The position numbers were made by a program, and so were the translations under genes. The notes below the pieces were generated by a model. It searched no databases and was not told the DNA's origin. It saw only the letters and a program-made list of their open reading frames with translations. A stretch of 64,000 nucleotides of DNA from an uncultured Phycicoccus sp. (GTDB lineage: Bacteria > Actinomycetota > Actinomycetes > Actinomycetales > Dermatophilaceae), in contig NZ_CANLZR010000001.1 of the NCBI RefSeq assembly GCF_947495705.1, positions 654,099-718,098 on the forward strand. The letters run 5' to 3'. Shown here piece after piece: positions 37,134 through 45,901 of this stretch. How positions within the stretch are numbered: the stretch's first letter is position 1; every line of letters begins with the position of its first letter.

Positions 37134-38597
37134 GTGCCCGTCACCAACCCGCGCTTCGACCTCGCGGCGGCCGTCCCCGCCTGGGACGCGCTCGGTGCCG
37201 TGCACCTCGTCGCCATCGGCGGCGCCGGGATGTCCGCCGTCGCCCGGCTGTTGCTGGCCCGAGGGGTGACCGTCAGCGGCTCCGACGCCGCCGACACCCC
37301 GGTGCTCGCAGCGCTGCGGTCCGCGGGCGCCACCGTCTCGGTGGGGCACGACGCGGCCCACCTCCGGGGCGTCGACACCGTCGTCGTCTCCTCGGCCGTC
37401 CGCGAGGACAACCCCGAGCTCGCCGCGGCCCGAGCTGCGGGGCTGCGGGTGCTCCACCGCGCGCAGGCCCTCGCCGCGCTCATGGCCGGCACCCGGCGGG
37501 TCGCGGTGGCCGGCGCCAACGGCAAGACCTCGACGACGGCGATGCTCGTCGTCGCCCTCACCGAGGCCGGAGCCGACCCCTCGTACGCCTGCGGCGGCGA
37601 GGTCGCCCAGCTCGGCACCAACGCCGCGCTCGGGGCCGGCGACGCGTTCGTCGTCGAGGCCGACGAGAGCGACGGCACCTTCGTCGTCTACGGCCCGGAC
37701 GTCGCCGTCGTCACCAACGTCCAGCCCGACCACCTCGACTTCTACGGCACGCCCGCCGCCGTCGCCGATGCGTACGCGGAGTTCGCGGCGACCGTGGCGC
37801 CGGGCGGCCTGCTCGTCGCGAGCCAGGACGACCCCGGGGCGCGCGCCCTCGCCGACGCCGAGCGCGCCGCCGGCCGCCGGGTCGTCACGTTCGGGGTCGA
37901 CCCGGCGGCCGACCTGCGCGTGCTCTCGAGCAGCCCCGACGGCCTCGGCACCCGCTCGGTCGTCCGGATGCCCGACGGCAGCGAGCACGAGCTCGTCCTG
38001 TCGGTGCCCGGCGCCCACAACGTCGCCAACGCCTGCGCCGCCGTGCTCGCCGGGGTCGTCGGGCTCGGCGCCGACCCCGCGGCGGTCCTGCGTGGCCTGG
38101 CCGGCTTCACCGGTGCCCGTCGCCGGTTCGAGCAGCGCGGCGAGGTCGGCGGCGTCACCGTCGTCGACGACTACGCCCACAACCCGGCCAAGGTCGCGGC
38201 CGTCGTGGCCACGGCGGCCGACGTCGTCGCGCGCTCCGGAGCCGGCCGGCTGCGGGTGGTCTTCCAGCCGCACCTCTACAGCCGCACCCGCGACTTCGCC
38301 GCCGAGTTCGCGGCGGCGCTCGCGCCCGCCGACCACGTCGTCCTCCTCGACATCTACGGCGCCCGGGAGGACCCCGAGCCGGGCGTCACCTCGGCGCTCG
38401 TCGGCGACCCGCTCGCGGCACGTCCCGGCAGCCGGGTCGTCGAGGTCGGCCTCGCCCCGGCCGACGCCGTCGCGAGCGTCGTCGCCGCGGCCGGCCCCGG
38501 CGACCTCGTCCTCACGGTCGGGGCCGGGGACGTCACCGCGCTCGGCCCGGCGATCGTCGCCGCGCTCCGCGCGCGGGGGACAGGGGAACCCCGATGA
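37134..38597 (+). CDS. murC: UDP-N-acetylmuramate-L-alanine ligase MurC
   Basis: A 487-residue Mur ligase adding L-Ala to UDP-MurNAc. It opens with the dinucleotide-fold loop VHLVAIGGAGMSAVARLLL, then VSGSDAADTPVL, the ATP loop VAGANGKTSTTAML, EADESDGTF, NVQPDHLDFYG and the C-terminal VVDDYAHNPAKV and FQPHLYSRTRDF. GTG 37134 is four bases after the murG stop; no strong Shine-Dalgarno sequence is visible, consistent with coupling. The stop overlaps the ftsQ ATG. Confidence 0.96.
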   Translation: MPVTNPRFDLAAAVPAWDALGAVHLVAIGGAGMSAVARLLLARGVTVSGSDAADTPVLAALRSAGATVSVGHDAAHLRGVDTVVVSSAVREDNPELAAARAAGLRVLHRAQALAALMAGTRRVAVAGANGKTSTTAMLVVALTEAGADPSYACGGEVAQLGTNAALGAGDAFVVEADESDGTFVVYGPDVAVVTNVQPDHLDFYGTPAAVADAYAEFAATVAPGGLLVASQDDPGARALADAERAAGRRVVTFGVDPAADLRVLSSSPDGLGTRSVVRMPDGSEHELVLSVPGAHNVANACAAVLAGVVGLGADPAAVLRGLAGFTGARRRFEQRGEVGGVTVVDDYAHNPAKVAAVVATAADVVARSGAGRLRVVFQPHLYSRTRDFAAEFAAALAPADHVVLLDIYGAREDPEPGVTSALVGDPLAARPGSRVVEVGLAPADAVASVVAAAGPGDLVLTVGAGDVTALGPAIVAALRARGTGEPR

Positions 38598-39343
38598 CCT
38601 CCACGCGCACCGACGGGCCGGTCGGCCTCGCGTCGTCGGCCACCCGCTTCCGCGACCGCGCGCTCGAGCACCGGCGGCGGCCCTGGCGGCGCGCCCTCGG
38701 TGCCACGGTCGCCGTCGCCACGGTCGCCGGCGTCGTGTGGGTCGGCGGCTGGACCGACGTGCTCGGGGTCCACGACGTCGAGGTCACGGGGGTGTCCGGG
38801 GGCGAGGCCGCGGCCGTCGCCGAGCTCGTCGCGGTGCCGACGGGCACGCCCCTGGTGCGGGTCGACACCGAGGCCGTCGAGGCCGCGGTGCGCGCCCGGG
38901 TGACCGTCGCCGAGGTCTCGGTGCGGCGCGCCTGGCCGCGCACCCTGGAGGTCGACGTCGTCCCCCGGACGGCCGCCATCGTCCTGAAGAACCCTCAAGG
39001 TCGACTTCAGGTCGTGGATGCCACCGGGGTCGCCTTCGGCACCGTGAAGAAGGCCCCGAAGGGCGTTCCGGTCGTCACCGCCGCCGGCGCCGAGGCGACG
39101 ACCCCGCAGGCCCTCACCGCCGCACTCGCCTTCCTCGAGGCGCTCCCCGACGACCTCGAGCGGCGGGTCACGTCGGTCACGGTGAGCAGCGCCAACCTCG
39201 TGACGTTCACGATCGGGTCGCGCACCGTCGTGTGGGGCGGGGCGGACTCCGGCGACCTCAAGGTCCGGGTCCTGCGGGCCCTGCTCACGACGAAGGCGAA
39301 GGTCATCGACGTCAGTGCGCCCGAGACGCCCGTCACCCGCTGA
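38594..39343 (+). CDS. ftsQ: Cell division protein FtsQ
   Basis: A 249-residue bitopic protein of the FtsQLB complex. A basic cytoplasmic N-terminus of ~40 residues precedes one membrane helix (ALGATVAVATVAGVVWVGG). The POTRA domain starts VLGVHDVEVTGVSGGEAAAVAELVAVPTGTPLVRVD, and the FtsQ/DivIB beta domain contains VSVRRAWPRTLEVDVVPRTAA. Order between murC and ftsZ is diagnostic. Translation is coupled to murC by ATGA. A 230-base gap with its own regulatory sequence separates it from ftsZ. Confidence 0.94.
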   Translation: MTSTRTDGPVGLASSATRFRDRALEHRRRPWRRALGATVAVATVAGVVWVGGWTDVLGVHDVEVTGVSGGEAAAVAELVAVPTGTPLVRVDTEAVEAAVRARVTVAEVSVRRAWPRTLEVDVVPRTAAIVLKNPQGRLQVVDATGVAFGTVKKAPKGVPVVTAAGAEATTPQALTAALAFLEALPDDLERRVTSVTVSSANLVTFTIGSRTVVWGGADSGDLKVRVLRALLTTKAKVIDVSAPETPVTR

Positions 39344-39499
39344 CCACGGTGTGACCGATGGGGTTCGTGAGGCGGTTGTGACGCGCCACATCTCGCGTGG
39401 CAGGATTTCGCATCGGGATGTCGCGACACGCCCCGTCGGAGTTGTGCGAGACCCCCGGGGCCGACGTAGCGTCGTCCCACCAGACACCGTGACCTAACT

Positions 39500-39528
39500 G
39501 TAATCCTCGACGAGAGGTCGAGAGTTAC
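39500..39528 (+). promoter_or_regulatory. Hairpin in the ftsZ leader
   Basis: GTAATCCTCGAC and GTCGAGAGTTAC form a dyad (10 of 12 pairs) with a 5-base loop, ending 45 bases before the ftsZ GTG. A candidate promoter lies just upstream (TTGTGC 39442-39447, TAGCGT 39467-39472, 19-base spacer), which would place the hairpin in the 5' leader. Its role is unknown. Confidence 0.5.
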
Positions 39529-39573
39529 GACTGGCCGCACCGAACGCCCTGACCGAAGTGGAAGGCCCCAGCC

Positions 39574-40872
39574 GTGGCATCACCCCAGAACTACCTCGCC
39601 GTCATCAAGGTCGTCGGCATCGGCGGCGGCGGTGTCAACGCCATCAACCGGATGATCGAGGTCGGCCTCAAGGGGGTCGAGTTCATCGCGGTCAACACCG
39701 ACGCCCAGGCGCTCCTCATGAGCGACGCCGACGTCAAGCTCGACGTGGGCCGCGAGCTCACCCGCGGGCTCGGCGCCGGCGCCGACCCCGAGGTGGGCAA
39801 GAAGGCCGCCGAGGACCACGCCGAGGAGATCGAGGAGGTCCTCAAGGGGGCCGACATGGTCTTCGTCACCGCCGGTGAGGGCGGTGGCACCGGCACCGGT
39901 GGCGCGCCCGTCGTCGCGCGCATCGCCCGGGGCCTCGGGGCCCTGACGATCGGTGTCGTGACGCGCCCGTTCACCTTCGAGGGCCGGCGCCGCGCGAACC
40001 AGGCCGAGACCGGCATCGCGGCCCTGCGCGAGGAGGTCGACACCCTCATCGTCATCCCCAACGACCGGCTCCTGTCGATCAGCGACCGCGGGGTGTCGAT
40101 GCTCGACGCCTTCCGCAGCGCCGACCAGGTGCTGCTCTCGGGTGTCCAGGGCATCACCGACCTCATCACGACGCCCGGCCTCATCAACCTCGACTTCGCC
40201 GACGTCAAGTCGGTCATGCAGGGCGCCGGCTCGGCGCTCATGGGCATCGGCTCGGCGCGCGGCGAGGACCGCGCGGTGCAGGCCGCCGAGCTGGCCATCT
40301 CGAGCCCGCTGCTCGAAGCGAGCATCGACGGCGCCCACGGCGTGCTGCTCTCGATCCAGGGCGGCAGCGACCTCGGCCTGTTCGAGATCAACGAGGCCGC
40401 GCGCCTCGTCCAGGAGGCCGCGCACCCCGAGGCCAACATCATCTTCGGTGCGGTCATCGACGACGCCCTCGGCGACGAGGTGCGGGTCACCGTCATCGCC
40501 GCCGGCTTCGACGGCGGCGCCCCGGCCCGGCGCGCCGACGACCGCGCGCTCGGCACCATCCAGGGCCGCCCGGTGCCCCCGGCGGTCCCGCCGGCCACTC
40601 CCGCGGCGCCGCCGGCCCCGGCCGCGCCGACGGGCCAGAGCAACGGCTACGCCCCCCAGGGTGGCCAGGGCAGCCCCGAGCCGGTGCCCGCCTTCGCGCC
40701 GGTGGAGCGGCGCGAGTCCCCGGACGCGCCCCCGGCGACCCCCGTCGACGAGGAGGCGCCGGTGCGCACCGAGCGGGAGTCGACGCCGGCCGAGCCCGCG
40801 CGCCAGCAGCCGCCGCGCACGGTCACCTTCGACGGCGAGGACGACCTCGACGTGCCGGACTTCCTCAAGTAG
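39574..40872 (+). CDS. ftsZ: Cell division GTPase FtsZ
   Basis: A 432-residue tubulin homologue that assembles the Z ring. GTPase motifs are [16 protein letters not shown] near the start, VNTDAQALL and the tubulin signature [15 protein letters not shown], then the T7 loop with [12 protein letters not shown] ~110-residue Pro/Ala-rich linker (ending near residue 420) leads to the conserved C-terminal peptide [10 protein letters not shown], which binds SepF and FtsW in actinobacteria. GTG 39574 has a weak GGAAGG site. Own leader and probable promoter; a strong hairpin terminator follows. Confidence 0.98.
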   Translation: MASPQNYLAVIKVVGIGGGGVNAINRMIEVGLKGVEFIAVNTDAQALLMSDADVKLDVGRELTRGLGAGADPEVGKKAAEDHAEEIEEVLKGADMVFVTAGEGGGTGTGGAPVVARIARGLGALTIGVVTRPFTFEGRRRANQAETGIAALREEVDTLIVIPNDRLLSISDRGVSMLDAFRSADQVLLSGVQGITDLITTPGLINLDFADVKSVMQGAGSALMGIGSARGEDRAVQAAELAISSPLLEASIDGAHGVLLSIQGGSDLGLFEINEAARLVQEAAHPEANIIFGAVIDDALGDEVRVTVIAAGFDGGAPARRADDRALGTIQGRPVPPAVPPATPAAPPAPAAPTGQSNGYAPQGGQGSPEPVPAFAPVERRESPDAPPATPVDEEAPVRTERESTPAEPARQQPPRTVTFDGEDDLDVPDFLK

Positions 40873-40881
40873 ACGAGCACT

Positions 40882-40921
40882 GCGCCAGGGGCGGGCCGGG
40901 ACACCGGCCCGCCCCTGGCGC
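40882..40921. terminator. Perfect 18-bp-stem terminator after ftsZ
   Basis: GCGCCAGGGGCGGGCCGG, loop GACA, then the exact reverse complement, starting ten bases after the ftsZ stop. It is the strongest hairpin in the window and marks the end of the dcw transcription unit, although it lacks a T-run. Confidence 0.88.
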
Positions 40922-40924
40922 GTC

Positions 40925-40930
40925 TACGGT
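40925..40930 (+). promoter_or_regulatory. -10 element for pgeF, leaderless spacing
   Basis: TACGGT ends six bases before the GTG at 40937 and sits just past the terminator hairpin. A new leaderless transcript therefore probably begins at pgeF. Confidence 0.5.
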
Positions 40931-40936
40931 GGACCC

Positions 40937-41644
40937 GTGTTCTTCTGGGACGAGACGACGGCCGGCGCCCGGCGCGCGGTCACGAGCCGGGACGGCGGGG
41001 TCAGTGCGGGGGAGTGGGCCGGCCTCAACCTCGGGGCCCACGTCGGCGACGACCCGGACGCCGTCGCGCGCAACCGCGGCCGGCTGGCCGACGCCCTGGG
41101 GCGACCCGTCGTCTACATGGACCAGTGCCACGGAGCCGGCGTCGCCGTCGTCGACGGCGTCCCGACCCGCGCCCCGTCGGCCGACGCACTCGTCACCCGG
41201 TCCGCCGACCTCGCCCTCGCGGTCCTCGTCGCCGACTGCGTGCCGGTGCTCCTCGCCAGCCCCGAGGGGGTCGTCGGCGCCGTGCACGCCGGCCGGCCCG
41301 GGCTCGTCGCGGGGGTCGTGCCCGCGGCCGTCGCCGCCATGCGCGACCTCGGAGCCGCCGCGGTGGACGCCGTCGTCGGGCCCTCGGTGTGCGCCCGCTG
41401 CTACGAGGTGCCCGCCGAGATGCGCGACGACGTCGCCGCGGAGCATCCGGTGAGCGCGGCGGTCACGTGGACGGGCACGCCGTCGCTCGACGTCGCCGCC
41501 GGCGTCGTCGCCCAGCTCCGGGCTCTCGACGTCGCCGTCCGCTGGCTGCCCGGCTGCACGAAGGAGAGCGCCGACCTCTACTCGTACCGGGCCTCCCGCA
41601 CGACCGGCCGGTTCGCCGGGGTCGTGCACCGGGTGGCCGGGTGA
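40937..41644 (+). CDS. pgeF: Laccase-domain (YfiH/PgeF) peptidoglycan editing or purine nucleosidase protein
   Basis: A 235-residue cytosolic protein of the multicopper-oxidase-like YfiH family. Family members have been described both as peptidoglycan editing factors and as zinc-dependent purine nucleoside-processing enzymes. Metal ligands are in QCHGAGV, VADCVPVLL and GAVHAGRPG, and the C-terminal signature is LPGCTKESADLYSYR. GTG 40937 is supported by a -10 six bases upstream and by the family N-terminus (FFWDETTAGARRAVTSRDGGVS). The stop overlaps yggS. The gene commonly follows ftsZ in actinobacteria. Confidence 0.93.
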   Translation: MFFWDETTAGARRAVTSRDGGVSAGEWAGLNLGAHVGDDPDAVARNRGRLADALGRPVVYMDQCHGAGVAVVDGVPTRAPSADALVTRSADLALAVLVADCVPVLLASPEGVVGAVHAGRPGLVAGVVPAAVAAMRDLGAAAVDAVVGPSVCARCYEVPAEMRDDVAAEHPVSAAVTWTGTPSLDVAAGVVAQLRALDVAVRWLPGCTKESADLYSYRASRTTGRFAGVVHRVAG

Positions 41645-42336
41645 GCGGGCGGCGCGACGAGCTCGCCGAGCGGCTCGGGGCGGTCCGGGCCCGGATCGAC
41701 ATGGCGATGAGCGCCGCCGGGCGCACCGACGACGTGACGCTCGTCGTCGTCACGAAGTTCTTCCCCGCGGCCGACGTCGACACCCTCGCCGAGCTCGGGG
41801 TCACCGACATCGGTGAGAACCGCGACCAGGAGGCGTCCGCCAAGGTCGCCGAGCTCGCGCACCGGGACCGGCTGACCGTCCACTTCATCGGCCAGCTCCA
41901 GACGAAGAAGGCCGGTGGCGTCGTGCGGTACGCCGACGTCGTCCACTCCCTCGACCGGCCCAAGCTGGCGCTGGCGCTGGACCGGGCGGCCGAACGGGCG
42001 GGCCGGCCCCTGGACGTCCTCGTGCAGGTCGGGCTCGACACCTCCGGTGGCCGGGGTGGCGTCGCGCCCGACGACGTGGCCGCCCTCGCCGAGGTCGCCG
42101 CCGGCCTCGACCACCTGCGCCTGCGCGGACTCATGGCTGTCGCGCCCCTCGGGGAGCCGGCGCGGCCGGCCTTCGCGCGGCTCCGCGAGCTGTCCGAGCG
42201 GCTCCGGACCGACCATCCCGCGGCGACCTGGCTGTCCGCCGGCATGAGCGCGGATCTCGAGGACGCCGTGGCCGAAGGGGCGACACACCTGCGTGTCGGG
42301 TCCGCAATCCTCGGTTCTCGTGAGTCACACCGGTAA
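41641..42336 (+). CDS. PLP homeostasis protein YggS/PLPBP
   Basis: A 231-residue TIM-barrel PLP-binding protein without known catalytic reaction; it buffers pyridoxal phosphate and affects amino-acid metabolism. The cofactor lysine is Lys39 in [10 protein letters not shown]. Other family segments are [48 protein letters not shown] and [14 protein letters not shown], with VGSAILGSR at the end. The GTG start overlaps the pgeF stop. It sits between ftsZ and sepF, its standard place in Gram-positives. Confidence 0.95.
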   Translation: MSGRRDELAERLGAVRARIDMAMSAAGRTDDVTLVVVTKFFPAADVDTLAELGVTDIGENRDQEASAKVAELAHRDRLTVHFIGQLQTKKAGGVVRYADVVHSLDRPKLALALDRAAERAGRPLDVLVQVGLDTSGGRGGVAPDDVAALAEVAAGLDHLRLRGLMAVAPLGEPARPAFARLRELSERLRTDHPAATWLSAGMSADLEDAVAEGATHLRVGSAILGSRESHR

Positions 42337-42391
42337 CTTCGGTCACGACGCACGGCACCGGAAGGCGGAGCCGACGACCGAGGAGTACGTG

Positions 42392-42868
42392 ATGGCTGGC
42401 GCGCTGCGCAAGACGATGGTCTACCTGGGCCTCGCCGAGGACCAGGGCCACTACGACGACGAGTACTACGACGGCTACGACGAGCCCGAGGTCGAGGACC
42501 GCACCGAGCACCGCGGGGCCGAGGTCACGCCGCTGCCCACGCGCCGCCCGGTCGCCGAGGTCGTGCGCAGCCACGACGCCGGCAGCGTCTCGCGGATCAC
42601 GACGATCCACCCGCGCACGTACAACGAGGCCAAGACGATCGGCGAGAACTTCCGCGACTCGGTCCCCGTCATCATGAACCTCACCGACATGAGCGACTCC
42701 GACGCCAAGCGTCTCGTCGACTTCGCGGCGGGCCTGGTCTTCGGTCTCCACGGCAGCATCGAGCGGGTCACCTCCAAGGTGTTCCTGCTCTCGCCGGAGT
42801 CCGTGGAGGTCAATGCCGAGGAGGGCCCGGTCGCCGTCGCCGGTCGCGGTGTCTTCAACCAGAGCTGA
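42392..42868 (+). CDS. sepF: Cell division protein SepF
   Basis: A 158-residue FtsZ membrane anchor. The N-terminal amphipathic helix ([15 protein letters not shown]) binds the membrane, an acidic Tyr/Asp-rich linker follows, and the C-terminal core ([66 protein letters not shown], seen as consecutive segments) dimerises and binds the FtsZ tail. ATG 42392 follows GAGGAG; a GTG one codon earlier is the alternative. In actinobacteria SepF replaces FtsA/ZipA and is essential. Confidence 0.96.
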   Translation: MAGALRKTMVYLGLAEDQGHYDDEYYDGYDEPEVEDRTEHRGAEVTPLPTRRPVAEVVRSHDAGSVSRITTIHPRTYNEAKTIGENFRDSVPVIMNLTDMSDSDAKRLVDFAAGLVFGLHGSIERVTSKVFLLSPESVEVNAEEGPVAVAGRGVFNQS

Positions 42869-42916
42869 CGGGCCCCGCACGGCTGCGCTCCAGGTCGATG
42901 GGACACACTCGTCCTC

Positions 42917-43207
42917 ATGAAGCCCGTTTTCGCCCTGCTCGCCTTCGTGGTCTTCCTGTACCTCGTCGTGCTCATCGGACGGGTGGTCTTCGACTGGATC
43001 CGGATCTTCGCCCGTGAGTGGCGGCCGCGAGGCCCGGTCCTGCTCGTGGCGGAGCCCGTCTACACGCTGACCGAGCCGCCGCTGCGGGCCCTGCGCAAGG
43101 TCATCCCGCCGCTGCGTCTCGGCGCCGTCAACATCGACCTGTCGTTCATGATCCTGTTCGTCGGCGTCATCATCCTCCAGGCCGTCCTCTCGGGCCTCGC
43201 TCGCTGA
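42917..43207 (+). CDS. YggT family membrane protein
   Basis: A 96-residue protein with two membrane helices, FALLAFVVFLYLVVLIGRVVFDW and SFMILFVGVIILQAVL, separated by a loop with EPVYTLTEPPLRALRKVIPPLRLGAVNIDLS, the YggT signature. Members sit between sepF and divIVA in actinobacteria and have been linked to division and osmotic stress, but the mechanism is unknown. ATG 42917 comes 48 bases after sepF. Confidence 0.93.
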   Translation: MKPVFALLAFVVFLYLVVLIGRVVFDWIRIFAREWRPRGPVLLVAEPVYTLTEPPLRALRKVIPPLRLGAVNIDLSFMILFVGVIILQAVLSGLAR

Positions 43208-43351
43208 GTTCCGGATTCGGGGCGCCACTTCCGTGCACACCTGTCACGCAGGCCCCGTCATCGCGTAGTCTGAGCCACCGGACCCCCGGAGGCCATCAGT
43301 GTCGCGATCCCGGGGCCGTATTCGTGACCGACCGGCCACCAGGAGTTCCAC

Positions 43352-44779
43352 ATGGCTCTCACTCCCGAGGACGTCCTCAACAAGACGTTCACCCAGACCC
43401 AGTTCCGTCGGGGCTACGACGAGCGCGAGGTCGACGACTTCCTCGACGACATCGTCGCCGAGATGCGCCGCATGTCCAAGGAGTCCGACGACCTGCGCGG
43501 GGAGCTCAGCGCGTCCCGGGGCGGCAAGGGCATGGCCCCCGCCTTCGCGCGCACCGACTCCGAGACCGCGCAGGAGGTCGAGGAGCTCCGCTCCAAGAAC
43601 GCCACCCTCGCGGCCCAGGTCTCCGAGCTCGAGGGGACCCGGGCCGAGCTCACCGCCCGCCTCGGCGAGTTCGAGAACGCCAGCGGCGACGGCGAGGCCC
43701 GCGCGGCCGAGCTGCAGGGCACGGTCAGCCAGCTCGAGAACCGCAACGCCGAGCTCGAGCGCCAGTCCGCCGACCTGCGTCAGCAGCTCGAGCAGCTGCG
43801 GGCCGCCGGTGGCGACTCCGACGTGCGCGTGGCCGACGCCGAGCGTCGCGCCACCGAGCTCGAGAACCACGCGATGCAGATCGAGAAGCACGCCACGACC
43901 CTCGAGACGCAGGTCAACGAGCTCGAGGCCCAGCTGGCGCAGGCCCGTGACGAGGCGGCCTCGGTCGCCGCGGAGCGCGACGAGCACGCCGCAGCGCTCA
44001 CCGCCGCCCGCGAGCAGGCCGGGGCGGACGCCGACGGCCAGGTCCAGATGCTCGAGGCACGGCTCCAGGAGGCCCAGGAGGCGCTCAGCGTCGCCGAGCA
44101 GCGGGCCCAGGACGCCGAGGCCCGGCTCCAGGACGCCGAGGCGCGGGCCGAGGGTCAGGGCGAGGGCGGGCTCAGCGCCGCGGCTCTCGCCGGGGCCGGC
44201 GGTGGCGCCAGCGCCGCCGGGGTCATCGCCCTCGCGCAGCGTCTGCACGACGAGCACGTGTCCGCCGGTGAGTCCAAGCGCGAGGAGCTGATCTCCGAGG
44301 GGCAGCGTCGCCACGACGAGCTCCTGGGCACCGCCCAGCGCAAGCACGACGAGCTGATCTCGACGGGTCAGGCGCGTCACGACGAGCTGATCTCGACGGG
44401 TCAGGCCCAGCACGACGAGCTCGTCTCGACGGGTCAGGCCCAGCACGACGAGCTCGTCTCGACGGCGACGGCCCAGCGGGACGAGATGATCGGCACCGCG
44501 ACGACCCAGCGGGACGAGATGCTCACCGAGGCCCGGGAGCGCTCGACCGGCATGGTCGCCGAGGCGCAGCAGAAGAAGGCGTCGATCCTCGAGGAGCTCG
44601 GCCGTGAGCGCGGCCTGCTCGAGCGGAAGATCGACGAGCTGCGGGGCTTCGAGCGCGACTACCGGACCCGGCTGCACGAGTACATCCAGGCCCAGCTCGC
44701 CGACCTCAAGGACGTCGGCGGCGACCCCGAGGGGTCCGAGGCGGAGGCGGCCACGCCGCAGCACGAGCGCCAGGGCTGA
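43352..44779 (+). CDS. wag31: Polar growth coiled-coil protein DivIVA/Wag31
   Basis: A 475-residue protein that marks curved membranes at poles and septa and organises wall synthesis. The N-terminal lipid-binding domain (LTPEDVLNKTFTQTQFRRGYDEREVDDFLDDIVAEM) is canonical. Long coiled coils (~60-265) and a Gly/Ala-rich break (LSAAALAGAGGGASAAGVIAL) follow, then eight 11-residue repeats (~310-397) and a final coiled coil. It is much longer than the ~260-residue mycobacterial Wag31. ATG 43352 follows CAGGAG. A probable TAGTCT -10 lies at about 43266 with a leader of roughly 80 bases. Confidence 0.95.
   Translation: MALTPEDVLNKTFTQTQFRRGYDEREVDDFLDDIVAEMRRMSKESDDLRGELSASRGGKGMAPAFARTDSETAQEVEELRSKNATLAAQVSELEGTRAELTARLGEFENASGDGEARAAELQGTVSQLENRNAELERQSADLRQQLEQLRAAGGDSDVRVADAERRATELENHAMQIEKHATTLETQVNELEAQLAQARDEAASVAAERDEHAAALTAAREQAGADADGQVQMLEARLQEAQEALSVAEQRAQDAEARLQDAEARAEGQGEGGLSAAALAGAGGGASAAGVIALAQRLHDEHVSAGESKREELISEGQRRHDELLGTAQRKHDELISTGQARHDELISTGQAQHDELVSTGQAQHDELVSTATAQRDEMIGTATTQRDEMLTEARERSTGMVAEAQQKKASILEELGRERGLLERKIDELRGFERDYRTRLHEYIQAQLADLKDVGGDPEGSEAEAATPQHERQG
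44279..44542 (+). repeat. Eight in-frame 33-bp repeats in wag31
   Basis: Repeat starts fall at 44279, 44312, 44345, 44378, 44411, 44444, 44477 and 44510, exactly 33 bases apart. Each encodes an 11-residue unit of the form (H/R)DEL(I/V)STGQAQ. The central copies are nearly identical in DNA, pointing to recent duplication. Eleven-residue (hendecad) periodicity fits a straight or right-handed coiled coil. Confidence 0.92.
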
Positions 44780-44785
44780 GCCCAT

Positions 44786-44833
44786 CCGACGACGGAGGGG
44801 TCCGGGGTTGTCCCCGGGCCCCTCCGTCGTCGG
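44786..44833 (+). terminator. Terminator after wag31
   Basis: Arms CCGACGACGGAGGGG and CCCCTCCGTCGTCGG, extended inward by CCGGGG/CCCCGG around one unpaired base on each side, with loop TTGT. It starts six bases after the stop. Confidence 0.88.
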
Positions 44834-44950
44834 CGGGAACGTTCCGGCGACGTGCACGTTCCCCCCGTATGGAGGTGCCGCGGGGCACCCCGTATCCTCC
44901 TCGACAGGTCGGGCCGTGCGGGCCCGGCGCGAACCGGAAAAGAGCACGTC

Positions 44951-45901
44951 ATGGTGGTGAGACGGACGTTGTCCGCGGCGAAGAAGGTCGGCTCCAGCGC
45001 GATCTCCTCCGCGCGTCAGGCCGTGGGCGGTCGCCAGCAGGCGGCGCAGCAGCCCCCCGCCACGAAGGCTCCGGCGGCGGCGAAGGCCACCGCGAAGAAG
45101 GCTACGGCGAAGAAGGCCACCGCGAAGAAGGCTCCGGCGGCGGTGAAGGCCCCCGCGGCGAAGACCGCTGCCCAGAAGAACACGACGAAGAAGACCACGA
45201 CGAAGAAGACCACGACGACGAAGACCCCCGCGACGAAGGCTCCGGCCTCGTCGAAGGGCTCCGCGACGACGACGCCCGCGAAGAAGACCCCGGCGAAGAA
45301 GACCCCCGCGAAGAAGACCCCCGCTGCGAAGGCTCCGGTCACGCAGCAGCAGCCCACCGGCACGACGGCCTCGGCCCGACGAGCCACGACGACGGAGAAG
45401 ACGACGAGCGCGACGAAGAAGTCGGCGGCCACGAAGCCGGCCGCGACGAAGACGACGACCCCCGCGACGAAGGCCACGGCGAAGAAGCCCGCGAAGCGGG
45501 TCACCGCGGCCTCGCTGCCGGTGCTCGAGGGCGAGGCCCCCTGGACGGCGGCCGAGGTCCGGGAGGTGCGCTCCGAGCTCGAGCGCGACATCCAGCAGCT
45601 CCGGGAGGAGCTCGAGCACGCCCGCAGCGACCTCGTCGACCTCATGCGCGACTCCGGCGACGGTGCCGGCGACGACGAGGCGGACGCCGGGGCGAAGACC
45701 TACGAGCGGGAGCAGGAGATCTCGCTGGCGAACAACGCCCGCGAGATGCTCGAGCAGTCCGAGCACGCCCTCGAGCGTCTCGAGGCCGGCGAGTACGGCA
45801 CCTGCGAGTCCTGTGGCAACCCGATCGGCAAGATGCGGCTCCAGGCCGCTCCTCGTGCGACCCTGTGCATGCCGTGCAAGACCAAGCAGGAGCGCCGCTG
45901 A
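44951..45901 (+). CDS. TraR/DksA zinc-finger protein with Lys/Ala-rich histone-like N-terminus
   Basis: A 316-residue protein in two parts. Residues ~35-190 are a low-complexity basic tail of TAKKA, TKKTT and PAKKTP units, like histone H1 or the C-terminus of mycobacterial HU, which bind DNA non-specifically. Residues ~195-316 are a DksA/TraR-type domain: an acidic coiled coil (TAAEVREVRSELERDIQQLREELEHARS) and a C4 zinc finger Cys285-x2-Cys288-x17-Cys306-x2-Cys309. DksA proteins bind the RNA polymerase secondary channel. The combination suggests a nucleoid-associated modulator of transcription, but this is inference. ATG 44951 lacks a good Shine-Dalgarno. The stop overlaps lspA. Confidence 0.85.
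   Translation: MVVRRTLSAAKKVGSSAISSARQAVGGRQQAAQQPPATKAPAAAKATAKKATAKKATAKKAPAAVKAPAAKTAAQKNTTKKTTTKKTTTTKTPATKAPASSKGSATTTPAKKTPAKKTPAKKTPAAKAPVTQQQPTGTTASARRATTTEKTTSATKKSAATKPAATKTTTPATKATAKKPAKRVTAASLPVLEGEAPWTAAEVREVRSELERDIQQLREELEHARSDLVDLMRDSGDGAGDDEADAGAKTYEREQEISLANNAREMLEQSEHALERLEAGEYGTCESCGNPIGKMRLQAAPRATLCMPCKTKQERR

Noticed and set aside
45060..45490. AAG-rich tract in the DksA-like gene as a noncoding repeat
   Set aside because: It stays in frame, keeps the Lys/Ala/Thr pattern and leads directly into a conserved zinc-finger domain, so it is coding.
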